A DNA stretch of 64,000 nucleotides from Hsuehochloa calcarea (GCA_036346395.1 CM070605.1:496001-560000); one strand, 5' to 3'; positions 35,920 to 48,879 are shown, counted from the first letter of the stretch. Program-made: numbers and translations. The notes: generated by a model not told the origin, from the letters alone.

Positions 35920-38900
35920 AGTCTAGATGTAATTCTTGGTATGGATTGGTTGTCTCAAAGATAAGGGACAGATCGATTGCGCCAAGAAGTGTGTCCTTCT
36001 ATCTAGTCCTTGGTAGGCGGGTTCGCTCCGCCAAGGCGCTAGGCCCGATCTGTCTCAAGGCTTGAAGCGAAGCCCGCTCTAGATATTGGTGAAGTCCCGA
36101 CGAGTTCGTGATTTCGTCGATGTCTTTCTGAAGAACTTCCAGGATGCCACCGGTTCGAGACCTCGAGTTTGTCATTGAGTTGGTTCCTGCATCGCCCGAT
36201 TTCAAAGAGGCACTATCGGATGCCACCGAGCGAGTTGGTGGAATTGAAGAAGCAAGCTGAGTGAGCTGCAAGAAAAAGGTTTCATCCGCCTAGCTCATCT
36301 CCGTGGGGTTGTCTCGCAATCTTCGTAAAGAAGAAGGACAATACTTTGCGCATGTGCGTTGATTACCGTCCGCTTAATGAGGTAGCGGTAAAGAACAAGT
36401 ATCCATTGCCCGCATTGATGATCTCTTTGATCAATTAACTGGAGCTCGAGTATTCTCCAAGATTGATTTGAGAATGGGATATCATCAAGTTCGGATCGAC
36501 GAGGATATTCCAAAGACGGCTTTCTCTACTCGCTACGGCTTGTATGAGTATACCGTCATGTCATTTGGCTTAACCAATGCTCCCGCCTTGTTCATGAACC
36601 TCATGAATTCGGTATTCATGGAGTATTTGGATAAGTTTGTCGTGGTCTTCATCGATGATATTCTCATCTATTCCAAGGACGATGAGGAACACGATGAGCA
36701 TCTGAGGCTTGTGTTAGGCAAGCTTCGTGAGCATCAGTTGTATGCAAAGTTCAGCAAGTGCGCGTTCTGGTTGAAGGAAGTGGCCTTCTTGGGTCATATT
36801 CTTTCAGCAGGAGGCGTGGCCGTTGACCCTAGCAAGGTCAGCGATGTTCTTTCATGGGTTCAGCCTACTTCGGATGGTAACAGAAGTGCGGAGTTTTCTC
36901 GGTTTAGCGGGATATTATCGCCGCTTTATCGAGAATTTCTCCAAGATCGCTGGCCGATGACGGAGTTGCTCAAGAAGGACAAGAAGTTCTTGTGGTCCGA
37001 TGCTTGTGAGGAAAGTTTCCAAGTACTTAAGAAGCGTTTGACCACCGCTCCGTCCTCGTCCTTCCGATATCCATCGAGGCTTCGATATCTTTGCGATGCT
37101 TCTCGGCGAGGACTCGGTTGTGTCCTTATGCAAGAAGGCAAGGTAGTGGCCTATGCATCAAGGCAATTAAGGACTCATGAACTCAACTATCCTACCCATG
37201 ACTTGGAATTGGTGCTTTGTGATTCATGCACTTAAGATTTGGCGACATTACCTAATCGGTGTCGTTGTGAAGTGTATTCGGATCACAAAAGCCTAAAGTA
37301 TTTGTTCACCCAACGGATCTGAACCTCGGGCAAAAGAGATGGTTGGAGTTGATCAAAGATTATGACATGGGTATTCACTACCATCCGAGCAAGGCTAATG
37401 TCGTTGCCGATGCGCTCGATCATAAGCGCATTGCAATGCCTTGTTGCTCCGGGATGTCAACCCACCCTTACGGAGGAATTTCAGCGTCTCAACTTAGGTT
37501 TGGTTGGCGTGGTTCCCTCATTGCCTTGGTTGTGCAACCAACCTTGGTAGATCGGATTAAGGTCGCTCGACAATCGGATCTTTGGAATAAGTCGCATCAA
37601 GGAAAATGTCAAGAACGGAACAACCAAGTGCTTCTCGAGGATGAGCATGGTGTTGTAAGGTTCGAACAGCTTGTGGTTCCAAAGGACATGGGCTGCGGGA
37701 TTTGATTCTCCGCGAGGCCCATGATTCGCCTTTGTCTATTCATCCGGGGCCACAAAGATGTATCAAGATCTCCGTCGAGATTTTGGTGGACCCGAATGAA
37801 GAGGGAGATTGCGGTTCGTTCTTCGAGTGCGGCGTGTGTCGTCGTGTCAAGGCCGAGCATCGGCGTCCAGCGGATCGCCTTGACCTTTGCCTATTCACGA
37901 ATGGAAGTGGGATTCGATCGGGATGGATTTTATCACCGGTGCGCCCGAACATCCAAGGGCAAGGATTCCATCCGGGTTGTCATCGATCGATTGACGAAGG
38001 TAGCCCATTTTCGCGATTCGGACAAACCTTAGTGTGAGTCTACTCGCGGACCTCTATATTTCCGTATCGCTCGCTTGCATGGTGTACCAAGACGATCGTT
38101 TGGATCATGATGCGCTTTTCACCGCCGAGTTTTGGAAGTGTTTGCAAGAGGCTATGGGAACCGTCTCACATTTAGCACCGCATATCACCCTAAACCGATG
38201 GTCGACCGAAAGGTCAACCAAGTGTTGGAAGACATGCTTCGTGCTTGCGTCCTCTCCTATGGAAAGAATTGGGAGAAATGCTTGCCATTTGCGAGTTTTC
38301 CTACAACAACGATTTCGAGCCGGTCTCGGCATGTCACCTTCGAGGCCTTATACGGGAGAAAGTGCGAACCCGTTAAACCGGTGGAGGCGGGTGAAAGACT
38401 TTTCTTTGGCGGACTCGATCAATGAGGCCGAAGTCAAGTCCGGCTTATTCGTGATCGTTTGCGCACGGCTCAATCCGAGCAAAAGAGCTATGCGGATCGC
38501 CGTCGTCGCGAGTTGAGCTTTGAGCCCAATGAATTTGTTTATCTCAAAGTCTCTCCTTTGAAGGGCCATCGATTCGGCGTCAAGGGCAAGTTAGCTCCTC
38601 GATATGTCGGTCCTTACCGTGTTATCGAGAAGAAAGGAGTTATTGCCTATAAGTTGGAATTGCCATTTGCACTTGAAGGGTACATGATGTTTTCCATGTG
38701 TCCCAACTAAAGAAGTGTCTCCGTGTTCCAAGCGAGGAAGCTCAGTTGGAAACTCTTGATGTTCGAGGAAGATTTGACCTACAAGGAGCACCTGTTCGCA
38801 TCCTTGAAGAGGTGAGCGAAGAACAAGGAATAAAGCCATCAAATTCCTTAAAGTTCGGTGGTCGAACCACTCAGAGGATGAGGCTACTTGGGAAAGGGAA

Positions 38901-38940
38901 GATCGTCTCGTCGAACTATCCATCTTTCTTTCTCGAGTGA
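35920..38940 (+). pseudogene. Chromovirus pol: protease end, RT, RNase H, integrase, chromodomain (broken)
   Basis: The protease end is DVILGMDWLS (about 35925-35954). The reverse transcriptase core is at about 36350-36860, with its longest open stretch at 36468-37235 (KTAFSTRYGLYEYTVMSFGL) and the catalytic box FIDD intact at about 36648-36659. RNase H contains LCDASRRGLGCVLMQ (about 37089-37133). The integrase zinc finger is at about 37700-37860 (EAHDSPLSIHPG; ECGVCRRVKAEH), followed by a degraded core to about 38450. A chromodomain-like end at about 38785-38935 (NHSEDEATWEREDRL across a frame change) would direct insertion to heterochromatin in intact relatives. Frame changes near 35960, 36300, 36890, 37240, 37700 and later break the protein. 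Confidence 0.87.
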
Positions 38941-38978
38941 GCCAAATCTCGGGACGAGATTTTTGTAAGGGGAGGTTT

Positions 38979-41900
38979 TGTAACATCCCAAAATTGGTTT
39001 GTGTTTCAAATGTAATAAAAATGAGGAGAAATTAAAACTTTTTCTCGATCTTGATTTTTGTAATCAGTTCCATAATTTTTGTAAAGGAATTATGTGGAAT
39101 CAAAATCAAATTGCCATTTGGACACCAACACAAGTCTCCTTCATGAAAATCTTGTGCCCAACCTTTGGAAATAATTTTCATTGAACCTAGGAGTGATGTT
39201 TAACACCTCAGAATTATTTCATAATTTTCAGAAATTATTTGATAATTTTTGAGGCAAGTCAAACATTAGTCAAACTCCTAAATTAGCCTTCGGAATTTTT
39301 AGAGAAAAATGCAGTGCATAAAAGTCTCTGAAAATTTTATATAAGGTTCATCATCCTGTTAGCAATCTCCATTTAAAATTTCATAATTTTTGGGGTTTGT
39401 TTGCTACCCCAAATAATTCCTCCAAAATCAGCTATTCAAATTCAAACCCTAACAGGTTTCCTTTGTTCCTCGGGTTCGGATCGGACTCGGGCTCGAGCCA
39501 CTTGATTTGGTCCAACCAACTAAGCGCACCGGCTCGGACGTTGGGCGCGAGTGTTGTGAGTCGTTGGATCAACATCGAACGACTCACGATCGCGTGAGCG
39601 TTCGGACCATCCGAACGCGCCGATCCATTTGAACCGTTGGATTCTAAATCGAGGGTTCACGATCGCGTCAACGTTCGGACCGTCCGAGCGCCTTGCGCAA
39701 CGCGGACCGTAGGATCCAAATCAGCGGTCGAGATTGAGTGGCGTTTGAATCGTTATTATCGACCGTTCTTTTCACCGTTCGATTTCAATCCAGCGGTGGC
39801 GGCTATCGTCTACCTCCGTCGCTCGCGCTCGCCATGGTCAACGATGAGTGGGTGAAATTTCAGAGCGTGGCGTCGGGTCACTTCTCCTTTCGCCAACGGC
39901 TCTTCGCATTAATGCTTCCGTCCGCCGCCTCCATAGTCGCGTCGCCCCTGTTGTCACTTGCTCCGTCGCCTCGATCGGCCTCAACACGAGCCCCACCATT
40001 TTTCTTCCGTTGCTTCTTCCTTGCTCCTTCGGCTATAAAACTCCCCAGTGGCTTCCTTAGCATCCTTTGAACACTCTTGAGCTCCAAAGACTTTGTTAGT
40101 GCGTTGCTCGAGCTCCATTTGAAATTTGCTCTCGGTCGCCATTGTTGGAGCTTGGTCCTTCGGTGAAAGTGGTGTTAGGGCATTCTCTTTCAAAACCCTT
40201 GATTCCTCACTTCTTAGCCTCTCACCGAGTTTTAACCCTCTGTCAATTTTGCTTTTGGCGAAGAGAGCGATCAATTTGGATTTCCCAAGTCGGTAAAGCG
40301 CTATTCTTCTTCACCGAGCCACTCGATTCTCCTCGGTGCCTTCTTTGGGCTCGGTACCCCCTTATTAGTCCCTAGTTGTTTGGCACCGCTCCCTTGGACC
40401 TTGGTGAGCTCATTTGCGTTTTTCGTTTCGGTCATTTTGAGTCTTCTCGGTCATCTCAAACTGCGGCGTTCTAGACCGCCTTGACCAAAATTGTTGGTAC
40501 CTTTGGGTGCGCAAGGTTGTTAGGAACTCATTTTAGGCTTTTGCTCGCACCGCCTTGCATGACGAGTCGCCGTGGCGAGCCAATCTTCCGTCAAATTTTG
40601 TCGGACGAAATCGGTTGAAGTTGAACTTGAGTCGTTGCGGACCGTCGATCTTTGGATCTACGCCCAAGATTGCGCTTAGATTTGAATTAATCACGCCTAA
40701 TCGGTGGACCGTTGGATCCAAGATCAGCGGTCGGATCTGAATGAACGTTCGGACCGTCCGAAAGGTTCGATCCGCGTGGACCGTTGGATCCAAGATCAGC
40801 GGCTCCTATGCGTGTGAGCGTTCGGACCGCCCGGCGTCGGTCACGTGAACCGTTGGATCCGATCCAGCGGTGGCGTTTAGGAAGTGTGAATCCGCGCGCA
40901 GCGTTAGCACCGAGCGCGGGCCGTCGGATCTTTGATCGGCGCTCCTCGTTCGCCACGTCGTTTAATTCTGATTTCGAAAGGATTTATTTGTCAACTGAAA
41001 AATATGATAACTTGTAAAATGCATAACTAATTCATTTCAAATCCTTTTCGGTTGATTCAAATTTTGTTGATTATGTTTTTAACTAGACTTTAATTTAGAA
41101 ATGTTTTCAAACTCAGTATAGCTCGAGAAAATTTCGCTAATGAATAGTAGCATTTTGATTTATAAAAGTGAGCAAAATGGTTTTGGCCATATCTTTTGCA
41201 TTAAGAATCCAAATCAATTGGTTCTTGTTGCATTAGTTCATAAAAATCATGCTCTTTCTACTGTAAAATTTGAGAGCTTTTTGTTGAAGTTGACTGTTGG
41301 ATCTTTTCGGTTTCTTTTGCCTTATTGGTTCTTTTTGGTTCTTTCGATAGGATCCAAGAGCGCATTGATACCGAGAGTGATCCTGACAACATCTTGACCC
41401 ACAACAAGCGTGCAAGCGGTTTGATCATGTTAATCCTATTATTTTACAAGTTTAATATTTTGAATTCAATTGTATGTATGCATTGCTACTTTGTGTTAAA
41501 ATATGGTTAGTTGATCCTATAGTTGCATAATCTGTAGGATGTTGGTTATTCTCTACTACTTGAGCCTAGGTTATTTCTGCGATTAGAGTTCGATGGATGA
41601 ACTCTTGTCACTTAGTAGAATCTGAATCTTTGTGCTTAGCCATGCCTAGTTCGGTAGCTTTGGGCGATCATCGACTTAGTCGATGGTCTTGATCACACAA
41701 AAATTATTATTCTTCCATTATGTCCAGCACTTTGTGCTTTGTTAATTTTGTAAAGTCAAAATTCTGAAAATGGAAAAATTGATTTGGACTTGGGCAAGTG
41801 GTTGGATGGTGGGTTATTGGGTTTGTGGTTGTCTTGCCTAAGTCAACAAGGACCGAACATCTTGTGTCACACTCTCCAAGCATTTTTGCGTACTAACCAC

Positions 41901-43089
41901 GCGAGAGGATATGGGACCTCTCTTGACTTAGTACTTTGGCGTGGGTTATCTCGAGTCGCAGGAGGAGCGTTGTGTGTGTTGTGTGAAAAAGGAATTGTGT
42001 TCTTGTGTTGGGTGTGCGGTGGTGGAGTTTCGGGATGGACTCTCCACCTCGAGGCGTCATGATTGTCAGAGGCTTTACCGTGAGGGTAGTTGTCGAGGTG
42101 GGCCACGACCCGACACAGCGTATGGGTTTCTATCCATACAGGCGGCTCATGAATAATTCACAATATTGGAAGCGTCTCGTAGGACTTAGCCGTCTTGGCA
42201 TACCTAAGGAAGTGTGCTTAATAGCTTGGCAAAAGGCGGTGCGGCGTGTGGGTAAAATGGTACACCTGCAGGATAAAACTATTCGAATAGCCTCGTCCTA
42301 GGTTATGGACACGCTTGGTTAGGTTTTGCAAGAGTTAGACTTCAACCTTTTAAATTAAAATTTGACATGGTTGGTATGAATGGGTAATTCATACTATTGT
42401 TGTGGTGACTAATGGTTTAGTCACTTCGGGATTGTTGTTGTTCTTTACCTCTGTTATATTATTGTGCTTTTGGTTATTTAAACATTAAAAACAGATTTGT
42501 TAAATTGCTTTCAATCTATTATATTATTGCAAATGAAAACTTGCTTTATGCTAAAATGAAACATCTGACCTATTGTTGTTTAAGCTTGCATGTAGTATAT
42601 GTACAGTTTGTTATTCCACATGTAAGTCTTGCGAGTACATTCAAAGTACTCACCGGCTTTTCTTGCATTGCTTTTGTTTTGAGGGAAGAAGGTGAGCCCC
42701 AAGGGCCTCACTTTTGTGAGATGTGCTTGGGTTTGGCGACTAGCTTGGCGGTCGGTCGGTTGCCTTGTGGGTTAAAGGCACACCGATTGGCTCTTTTGTT
42801 GTAGCCATCTTATGGCACTTTTGCTTCATTGTTTAATTATTGTTGTCTCTTTTATTGTTGGCGGTTGGCCTCTCTTTGTAATGACTCGATTTAATATTAT
42901 TAATACTCTGCTTACATTACGTGTTTGGTTCTATGTGGATGAATGGAATTGATACACAAATTTTGTGATGAGGTGTGTATCTTGCACTCTGGGAAGTATA
43001 CATGTCTCGAGTCTCGGATTATCTGCTTTGTGATGCTAGGACCGAATGGATGGTTAAGCATTACAAGCCGGATAAACCGGGGTCTCACA
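38979..43089 (+). repeat. 3' LTR of the chromovirus
   Basis: A 4111-bp LTR matching 30788-34906. Long AT-rich parts (for example 41400-42000 against 33230-33840) are nearly identical. Most differences are one- to four-base indels or swaps at CG, CTG or CAG sites, such as TCTCGATC against TCTCTGATC. By eye the insertion looks recent. Confidence 0.93.
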
Positions 43090-44233
43090 GTTTTCTCGGC
43101 ACAAGTTCTCTAACTTAACCAATATCAGCTCACACACGCATATCACACTATCATCTATCAATAAATATGAACCAGATCATCCACGACCTTAATTTCCATA
43201 TTTTCATAAAACAACTCGAGACCACTCTTTAAAACCGGTCAGACTGCTGGCCGATCAAACACAAGTACTCAAGGTACTCGAAGAATACAAGAAATGAAGC
43301 ACTCGAAGCCTACGACTACATACCAGAAGCCTATGATTACCGATCAGAAGTCTACGACCACTGATCGCAAAGCACATGACTACCGATCGCAAAGCCTACG
43401 ACTACTGATCGTAAAGCCTACGACTACCGATCACCGACCAGACACTGTAGCTTCCGACCATCGAGCAGACGCTGTAGCTATTGACCATCGACGAAATAAT
43501 GTAGCTTTCGACCTTCGACCATGCACTGTAGCTTTCGACCAGCAACCAGTCACTGTAGCTTCAACCACCGACCATGCATTGTATCTTTGACCACCGACCC
43601 TGCATTGTAGCTTCCGACCATGCAACCCCGACTGTCCTTCGTACTCGGTACATAGCTCGACTCACGACTGAGTACATTACTCGGTACTCAGAGCTACAGT
43701 ACTCGGAGTTCCACCACTGAGTATATTACTCGGTACTCGGAGCTCCACCACTCAGCACTTAGAGCTATAGTACTCTGAACTCTCTCACTCAACACTCGGA
43801 GCTACAATACTCTGAATTCTATCACTCGGCACTCGGAGCTACAGTACTCTGAATTCTATCACTCGGCGCTCGGAACTACAGTACTCTGAGTCCAGTTGAA
43901 AGGGATCATCGAGTATCACCGTTTGGACCACCTGATACAAGACATGATCAGACCACCCAAACTGAACATTTCAACAACCGAAACTTTCACAAATGCAAAT
44001 TTTAATATAACCCAAAAGTCAATTATTTATCATCACAAAAATTACGACTAGTCTATATAATCTTTTACGACCAGAACACATGGTCTAACAATACAAAATC
44101 TCACTAGTGTTACTAGCTCAAACTGAAAACAAGCTGCTGCTACTAGATGTCGGAGAGAAGCCGGGAAAAAGACGAATCGTCGTGTGAGCTAAATCTAACT
44201 CAACTTGGCATCTTATTTTTCTCGCGACAGAGC
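43090..44233. repeat. Duplicated block, copy B, right part
   Basis: Resumes copy A at GTTTTCTCGGCACAAG and ends at CTCGCGACAGAGC. It contains the same repeat zones as copy A, with small expansions, for example one extra TATTACTCGGTACTCGGAGC unit near 43725 and a different unit order near 43315-43370. Open frames such as 43294-43590 are repeat by-products. Confidence 0.9.
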
Positions 44234-44388
44234 ACTGGAATCTCTAATGTTGTAAAATGATTACCAAGGGTGAGATAGCACAAGGGGAAATATGCAGCCC
44301 CTCATTCCCCCAGTTGGAGACTAGAGCATCTTCGTTCCCTTTTGTTGCATGTCACTGTGTGAAGTCACATGTTGGGGTGGTGATGGGG

Positions 44389-44905
44389 ACTCACCGGGTG
44401 CTCGGCGGCGGGGCAGCTGAGGCGGGCGGCGAGGACGAAGGAGGCGACGCCGAGGCGAGGCGAGGATGAAGGAGGCGGCGGCAAACCCTCGCTCTCACGG
44501 AGAGAAGGGTGGAAAAGATTAAAGCGTAGTGTGCACAACCGTTCGATGATAATACAGACTTATATAGCTGGATATCACAGACGGTTCCATAAACAAACCA
44601 TCTGTGATGTTAACTATCACAGACGGTTCTGTTATGAAACCGTCTGTGATGACTTAACAGAGAAATCCTAATTTTAATATCATAGACGGTTCCATAACTG
44701 AACCGTCTGTGATGTTAACTATCACAGACGGTTCTGTTATAAAACCATCTGTGATGTGAACAGACACACACATATGTAGAGCCGTCGATCTTTAGATGGA
44801 TGGCCCAGATTCACGTGAACGTTCGGACCGTCCGAAAGCACTCTCGTTGTGAACCGTCCATCGCTAGATCAACGTCCCAGATTCGTTTGAACGTTCGGAC
44901 CGTCC
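44389..44905. repeat. ~520-bp direct repeat, copy 2
   Basis: The counterpart of 29364-29885: G-rich zone, four inverted pairs of ACAGACGG subterminal motif (about 44574-44755), then a chromovirus LTR piece. Here the LTR piece continues uninterrupted to 45411, so this copy shows the arrangement before copy B was joined. The 155 bp between block B and this repeat (44234-44388) have no match I can see. Confidence 0.85.
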
Positions 44906-45411
44906 GAACGTTGCATCCACGTGGACCGTTGGATATAAATCCAATGGTGGGGTTTGTGATCTGCGTGCGCGCGCGCGTTGTCCCGTAGACTTGGGTCATT
45001 GGATCCAAGTTCAACGATCCAAGTTCATCCACGTCGATTTAATTTTGGATTTTCCCAAGAAGGATTATTCGTTTACTAAAAATGTAACTAAATTCAAAAA
45101 TGCATAACTTTTTCACTGTAAACTATTTTTGAGTGAATCCAATTTTGTTGGATTCCTCTATTAATGAGCTTACTGTGAAAATTAGTTTTGAACATAGATG
45201 TTACTGTTTCCAAAAAAGTTTACTTATGCATTTTACTTTTGCTCATTTCATGGCTTTGAAAAATGGTAGAAAGTGCATCATAGCTCCAAATGAGATGAAT
45301 CCAATTGGGTTGTTCATCTCATGAGGTGCTTGATTCACTGTATCATAGCTCCAAATGAGGTGTTTTGCTCATATCTTTTGCATTACAAGTCTAATAAACC
45401 GGGGTCTCACA
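44778..45411 (+). repeat. Internally deleted chromovirus LTR fragment
   Basis: Starts inside the LTR at GCCGTCGATCTTTAG (compare 32458) and ends AAACCGGGGTCTCACA, the same 3' end as the chromovirus LTR. It is much shorter, so most of the middle is missing. It is diverged from the intact element and so an older insertion. It lies between CACTA subterminal repeats and the downstream end of the TNP2 gene. Confidence 0.75.
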
Positions 45412-45508
45412 CGACCGACCGAGGCAAATTGACCGATTTAGCACTGGTTCATAACACGTGACGCGTTTCCATGTTAACATCAAATTACAATGGAATATAT
45501 ATACATGC

Positions 45509-48500
45509 TTAATTGAAATATAGTCCTTCGTGATGATCGACGCGCATATAGCTAGCTTCCTCACTGGGTTCTTCCTCCAGTCTGATGCCGTCTCCGAAAG
45601 GAGGCAACTCGTCAAATTGATTGTACTCTTCCTCATCCACGACATTCTCAACTCCGACAATCCTTCTTTTCCCATGAAGAACTACGTGGTGGTTCTTATT
45701 TGCTGGGTCCGTTACATAACAAACTTGAACAACTTGCTTAGCGAGTACGAATGGTTCGTCCTTGTATCCGACACGTTTGAGGTCCACAGTAGTGACGTCG
45801 TACTTGTCGACCTTCACGCCCTGCGGAAGTTTAACCCAGTGACATCGAAACAGGGGGATCTTGAAAAGTACATAGTCAAGCTCCCAAATCTCCTCTACTA
45901 ACCCATAGTACGAGTTCAACCCACGTGCCCCCGCAATATTGAACCCCTCGTGAAATGCATCTATGCGGACACCGCTTCGCTACGGGTGTGCTCTTCCTAT
46001 CGGTATCATTATAAAAGCGTGTACCCATTTATGTCGTATCCTTGCCATGTCACAATTGTAAATTTTGGTCCTTTGGCCAACCATAGCAGCGTTTCATCAC
46101 TTGATGGCCTCCCAGTGAATCGCATCTTTAACCATTCGTTGAACCGACGGTTGTGCTCTCTCGTTATCCAAACCTCCGACCGGTCTGGATTCTGTTGGCG
46201 TACCATGTCTTTATGCTCGTCGATGTACGGGGACACTTGGGTCATGTGTTGCAAGACCGTGAAATGGACCTGCGCGTATGTATCTAGATCGGAGTGATTG
46301 CTTTCTCCCGATGGTCCCGATACCCTCCGTCTCCTCGTGGCGAGATAGAGGCACACCTATCGGTTCCACCTGAGCCATGTAGTCCACGCAGAACTCAATG
46401 ACCTCTTCGGTTGCATAACCTTCGATGATATGGCCCTCCGGCCGAGATCGATTTCGTACGTAGGACTTCAGAATTCCCATGTATCTCTCGAAAGGGTACA
46501 TATGACGTAGGAACACAGGGCCACATATATTTATCTCTTTCTCAAGGTGAACAATGAGATGGACCATGATATCAAAAAAAGACGAAGGGAAATACATCTC
46601 AAGATGACATAGAGTCGTCACCACCTCGGCCTGCAGAGCGTCGAGTCCTTCGGGATCGATGACCTTCTGAGCAATTGAGTTAAAGAAATAACACAGCCTA
46701 AAGATTGCCACTCGGATCTTATTTGGCAAGATACTCCTAATTGCAACAGGAAGCATCTGTGTCATCAGCACATGATAATCATGAGACTTCATACCAATTA
46801 ATTTCAAATCTTTCATAGAAACAAGTTTCTTAATATTGGCGGAGTAACCGGACGGAACTTTCACACCATGCAAACTTTGACACAGTTCATTTCTCTCGAC
46901 CTTGGACAAAGTGTAGCAAGCTGGGGGAAGGTACGTTCGTCCTTTATCGGTCTCTTTCGGTGCTAACTCGGTTCTGATGTTCATATCAACCAAGTCACAC
47001 CGTGCGTTAACACCATCTTTTGTTTTGCCAGTAATGTTCAGTAAGAGACCATTCAAGCTATCACATACATTCTTCTCCACGTGCATGACGTCGATGCAGT
47101 GGCGAACTTCTAAGTGCTCCCAATAAGGAAAGTCCTAAAAAATTGACCGCTTCTTCCAGATGTTTTTCTGAGGGGTCCTTAATTTACATCCCTTTCCAAG
47201 CACAACATCGATATCCTTAACCATATCATAGACCTCTTTCCCTCTAAAAGCCCTTGGAGCTGAACCGTCCTCTTTATTTTTGTCGAATTGTTTCTTCATC
47301 TTGCGGTATGGGTGAATCCTGGGAAGGAACCTACGGTGACGTATATACGCAGTTTTGTGTGAGTTGTTCAGCCATACACTCTCGGTACCATCTAAGCAAA
47401 GAGCATGTGCTTTGGCTCCTTTTGTATCGAACCCGACGAGTTACCAAGGGCGAAAAATCATTGATGGTGCAGAATAACATGGCGCGTAAAGTGGAGTTCT
47501 CTCGTTTGTACGCATCCCATACTTGTACCCCTTCGTTCCAAAGTGTCACAAGATCTTCCAGCAATGGTGCTAGGTACACATCAATATCGTTCCCAGGTTG
47601 CTTCGGCCCTTGGATAAGTAGTGACATCAAAATATATTTCCACTTCATACACAGCCAAGGAGGAAGGTTGTACATACATAGATTCACGGGCCAGGTGCTA
47701 TGTCAGCTGCTCATGTTACCGAAAGGATTCATTCCGTCCATACTCAACCCTAACCTTATATTCCTCGGTTCCGCACCGAACTCTTCGAAGCTCCGAGCGA
47801 AGTTTCTCCACTGGGCAGAATCAGCAGGGTGTCTGAGCTTCCCATCTTTCTTACGCTCCTCCGAGTGCCAACGCATCAATCTTGCCTCCTTTCGGTTCGC
47901 AAATAAACGCTTCAAACGTGGGATCACAGGCAGATACCACAACATCTTAGCAGGAGGTCCTTGCTTCGCCTTAGCAGTATTCTTACATTTGTATCGGGAT
48001 GCTTTGCACACGGGACATGCATGCATGTCTGCATACTCTTTACGATAGAGGATACAATCGTTCGGATATCCATGTATTCTTTCTACTTCCATTCCCAATG
48101 GACAAATAACCTTCTTAGCTTAGTAGGTCGTGCTGGGCAACACGTTTCCCTCTGGAAGGATGTCAGCTAAGAGACCTAACAACGCCGTAAAACTCTTGTC
48201 GGACCAACCATTGCTTGCCTTCAATTTCAGCAGTTCAAGCACGGTTGACAACCTTGTGTATTCCGGCTTGCAGCCAGGGAACAAAGGTTTCCCCGAGTCC
48301 TCCATTAAGCCCTCGAATTTACAAAACTCTCTCTCACCGTAGTTCCCTTCTGCATCGCGTAGCATCTGATCCAGATTGTCATCATGCGACCTATCCTCAT
48401 CAAAAGCACATTCCATACCCTGCATATCGTTGACTTCCTCGGCGATGTCGTCATTACTGACTTCCGGTATAATCTGCTCTTCACCGTGACTGCTCCAACA

Positions 48501-48716
48501 TGTATATCCTTTTTTGAAACCCCTTCGTATTAAGTGAGCTTCGATCTGCGCCGGGTTGTTAAACATTTTCATATTACCGCAATCAATGCATGGACAGTAC
48601 ATAAATTTTATCCCTTTCTTCAACATATCTTGCTCGGCGGCTCTTCTAAAAGCAAACACATCATTAATATACTCTTCACTCACACGGTTCTCAATATACA
48701 TCCAGTTTCGGTCCAT
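45509..48716 (-). pseudogene. CACTA TNP2-type transposase (broken)
   Basis: From ATG 48716: a transposase-associated N-terminal domain with CPCIDCGN. A frame of 198 codons then ends in TAA (48122-48120), where relatives have Glu in the YEAKKVICPLG region. The transposase core (Transposase_21) continues at 48119-47703 with LSMDGMNPFG, which contains a likely catalytic Asp. A frameshift lies near 47695. The core goes on (QGPKQPGNDIDVYLAPLLED) at 47660-47331 and 47330-47090. Another long open part (47086-46211) contains HVEKNVCDSLNGLL and a DUF4218-type region. A frameshift near 46335 leads to 46356-46009. The last part (45919-45509) is DUF4216-like (NSYYGLVEEIWELDYVLFKI). The protein would cut CACTA ends. 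At least four lesions make this copy inactive as sequenced. Exon structure was not resolved. Confidence 0.88.
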
Positions 48717-48879
48717 CTACACGTATACGCACGTAACAAATTAATTAGTGTTAAATTATATATTAATAAACCGCAAGTACCCTTCATAATGACCAAACAC
48801 ATTAGTGATTAGTCTATAGCAAATATAAAGGCTTACAGATCGTTACACATTAGTGATTAGTCTACAGTAAAAATAAAGG

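Larger units (their letters stand above)
30788..43089 (+). mobile_element. Chromovirus (Ty3/gypsy) with 4.1-kb LTRs
   Basis: The LTRs are 30788-34906 and 38979-43089, both TGTAACATCCC...GGGTCTCACA, and are very similar. The target duplication GTTTT is exact (30783-30787 and 43090-43094). The uninterrupted sequence of the empty site is preserved in copy A near 19553-19570, which proves the boundaries. The internal region is only 4.07 kb. Protease remnant, RT, RNase H, integrase and a chromodomain-like end are found in the gypsy order, but I see no gag. The purine tract AAGGGGAGG (about 38968-38975) precedes the 3' LTR. The chromodomain and long LTRs suggest the Tekay/Del group. Pol is broken, so the copy is non-autonomous. 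Confidence 0.93.

Noticed and set aside
43294..43625. Protein-coding gene in block B
   Set aside because: The frames translate a tandem repeat (TACGACTACCGATC units) and change with repeat number between copies A and B.
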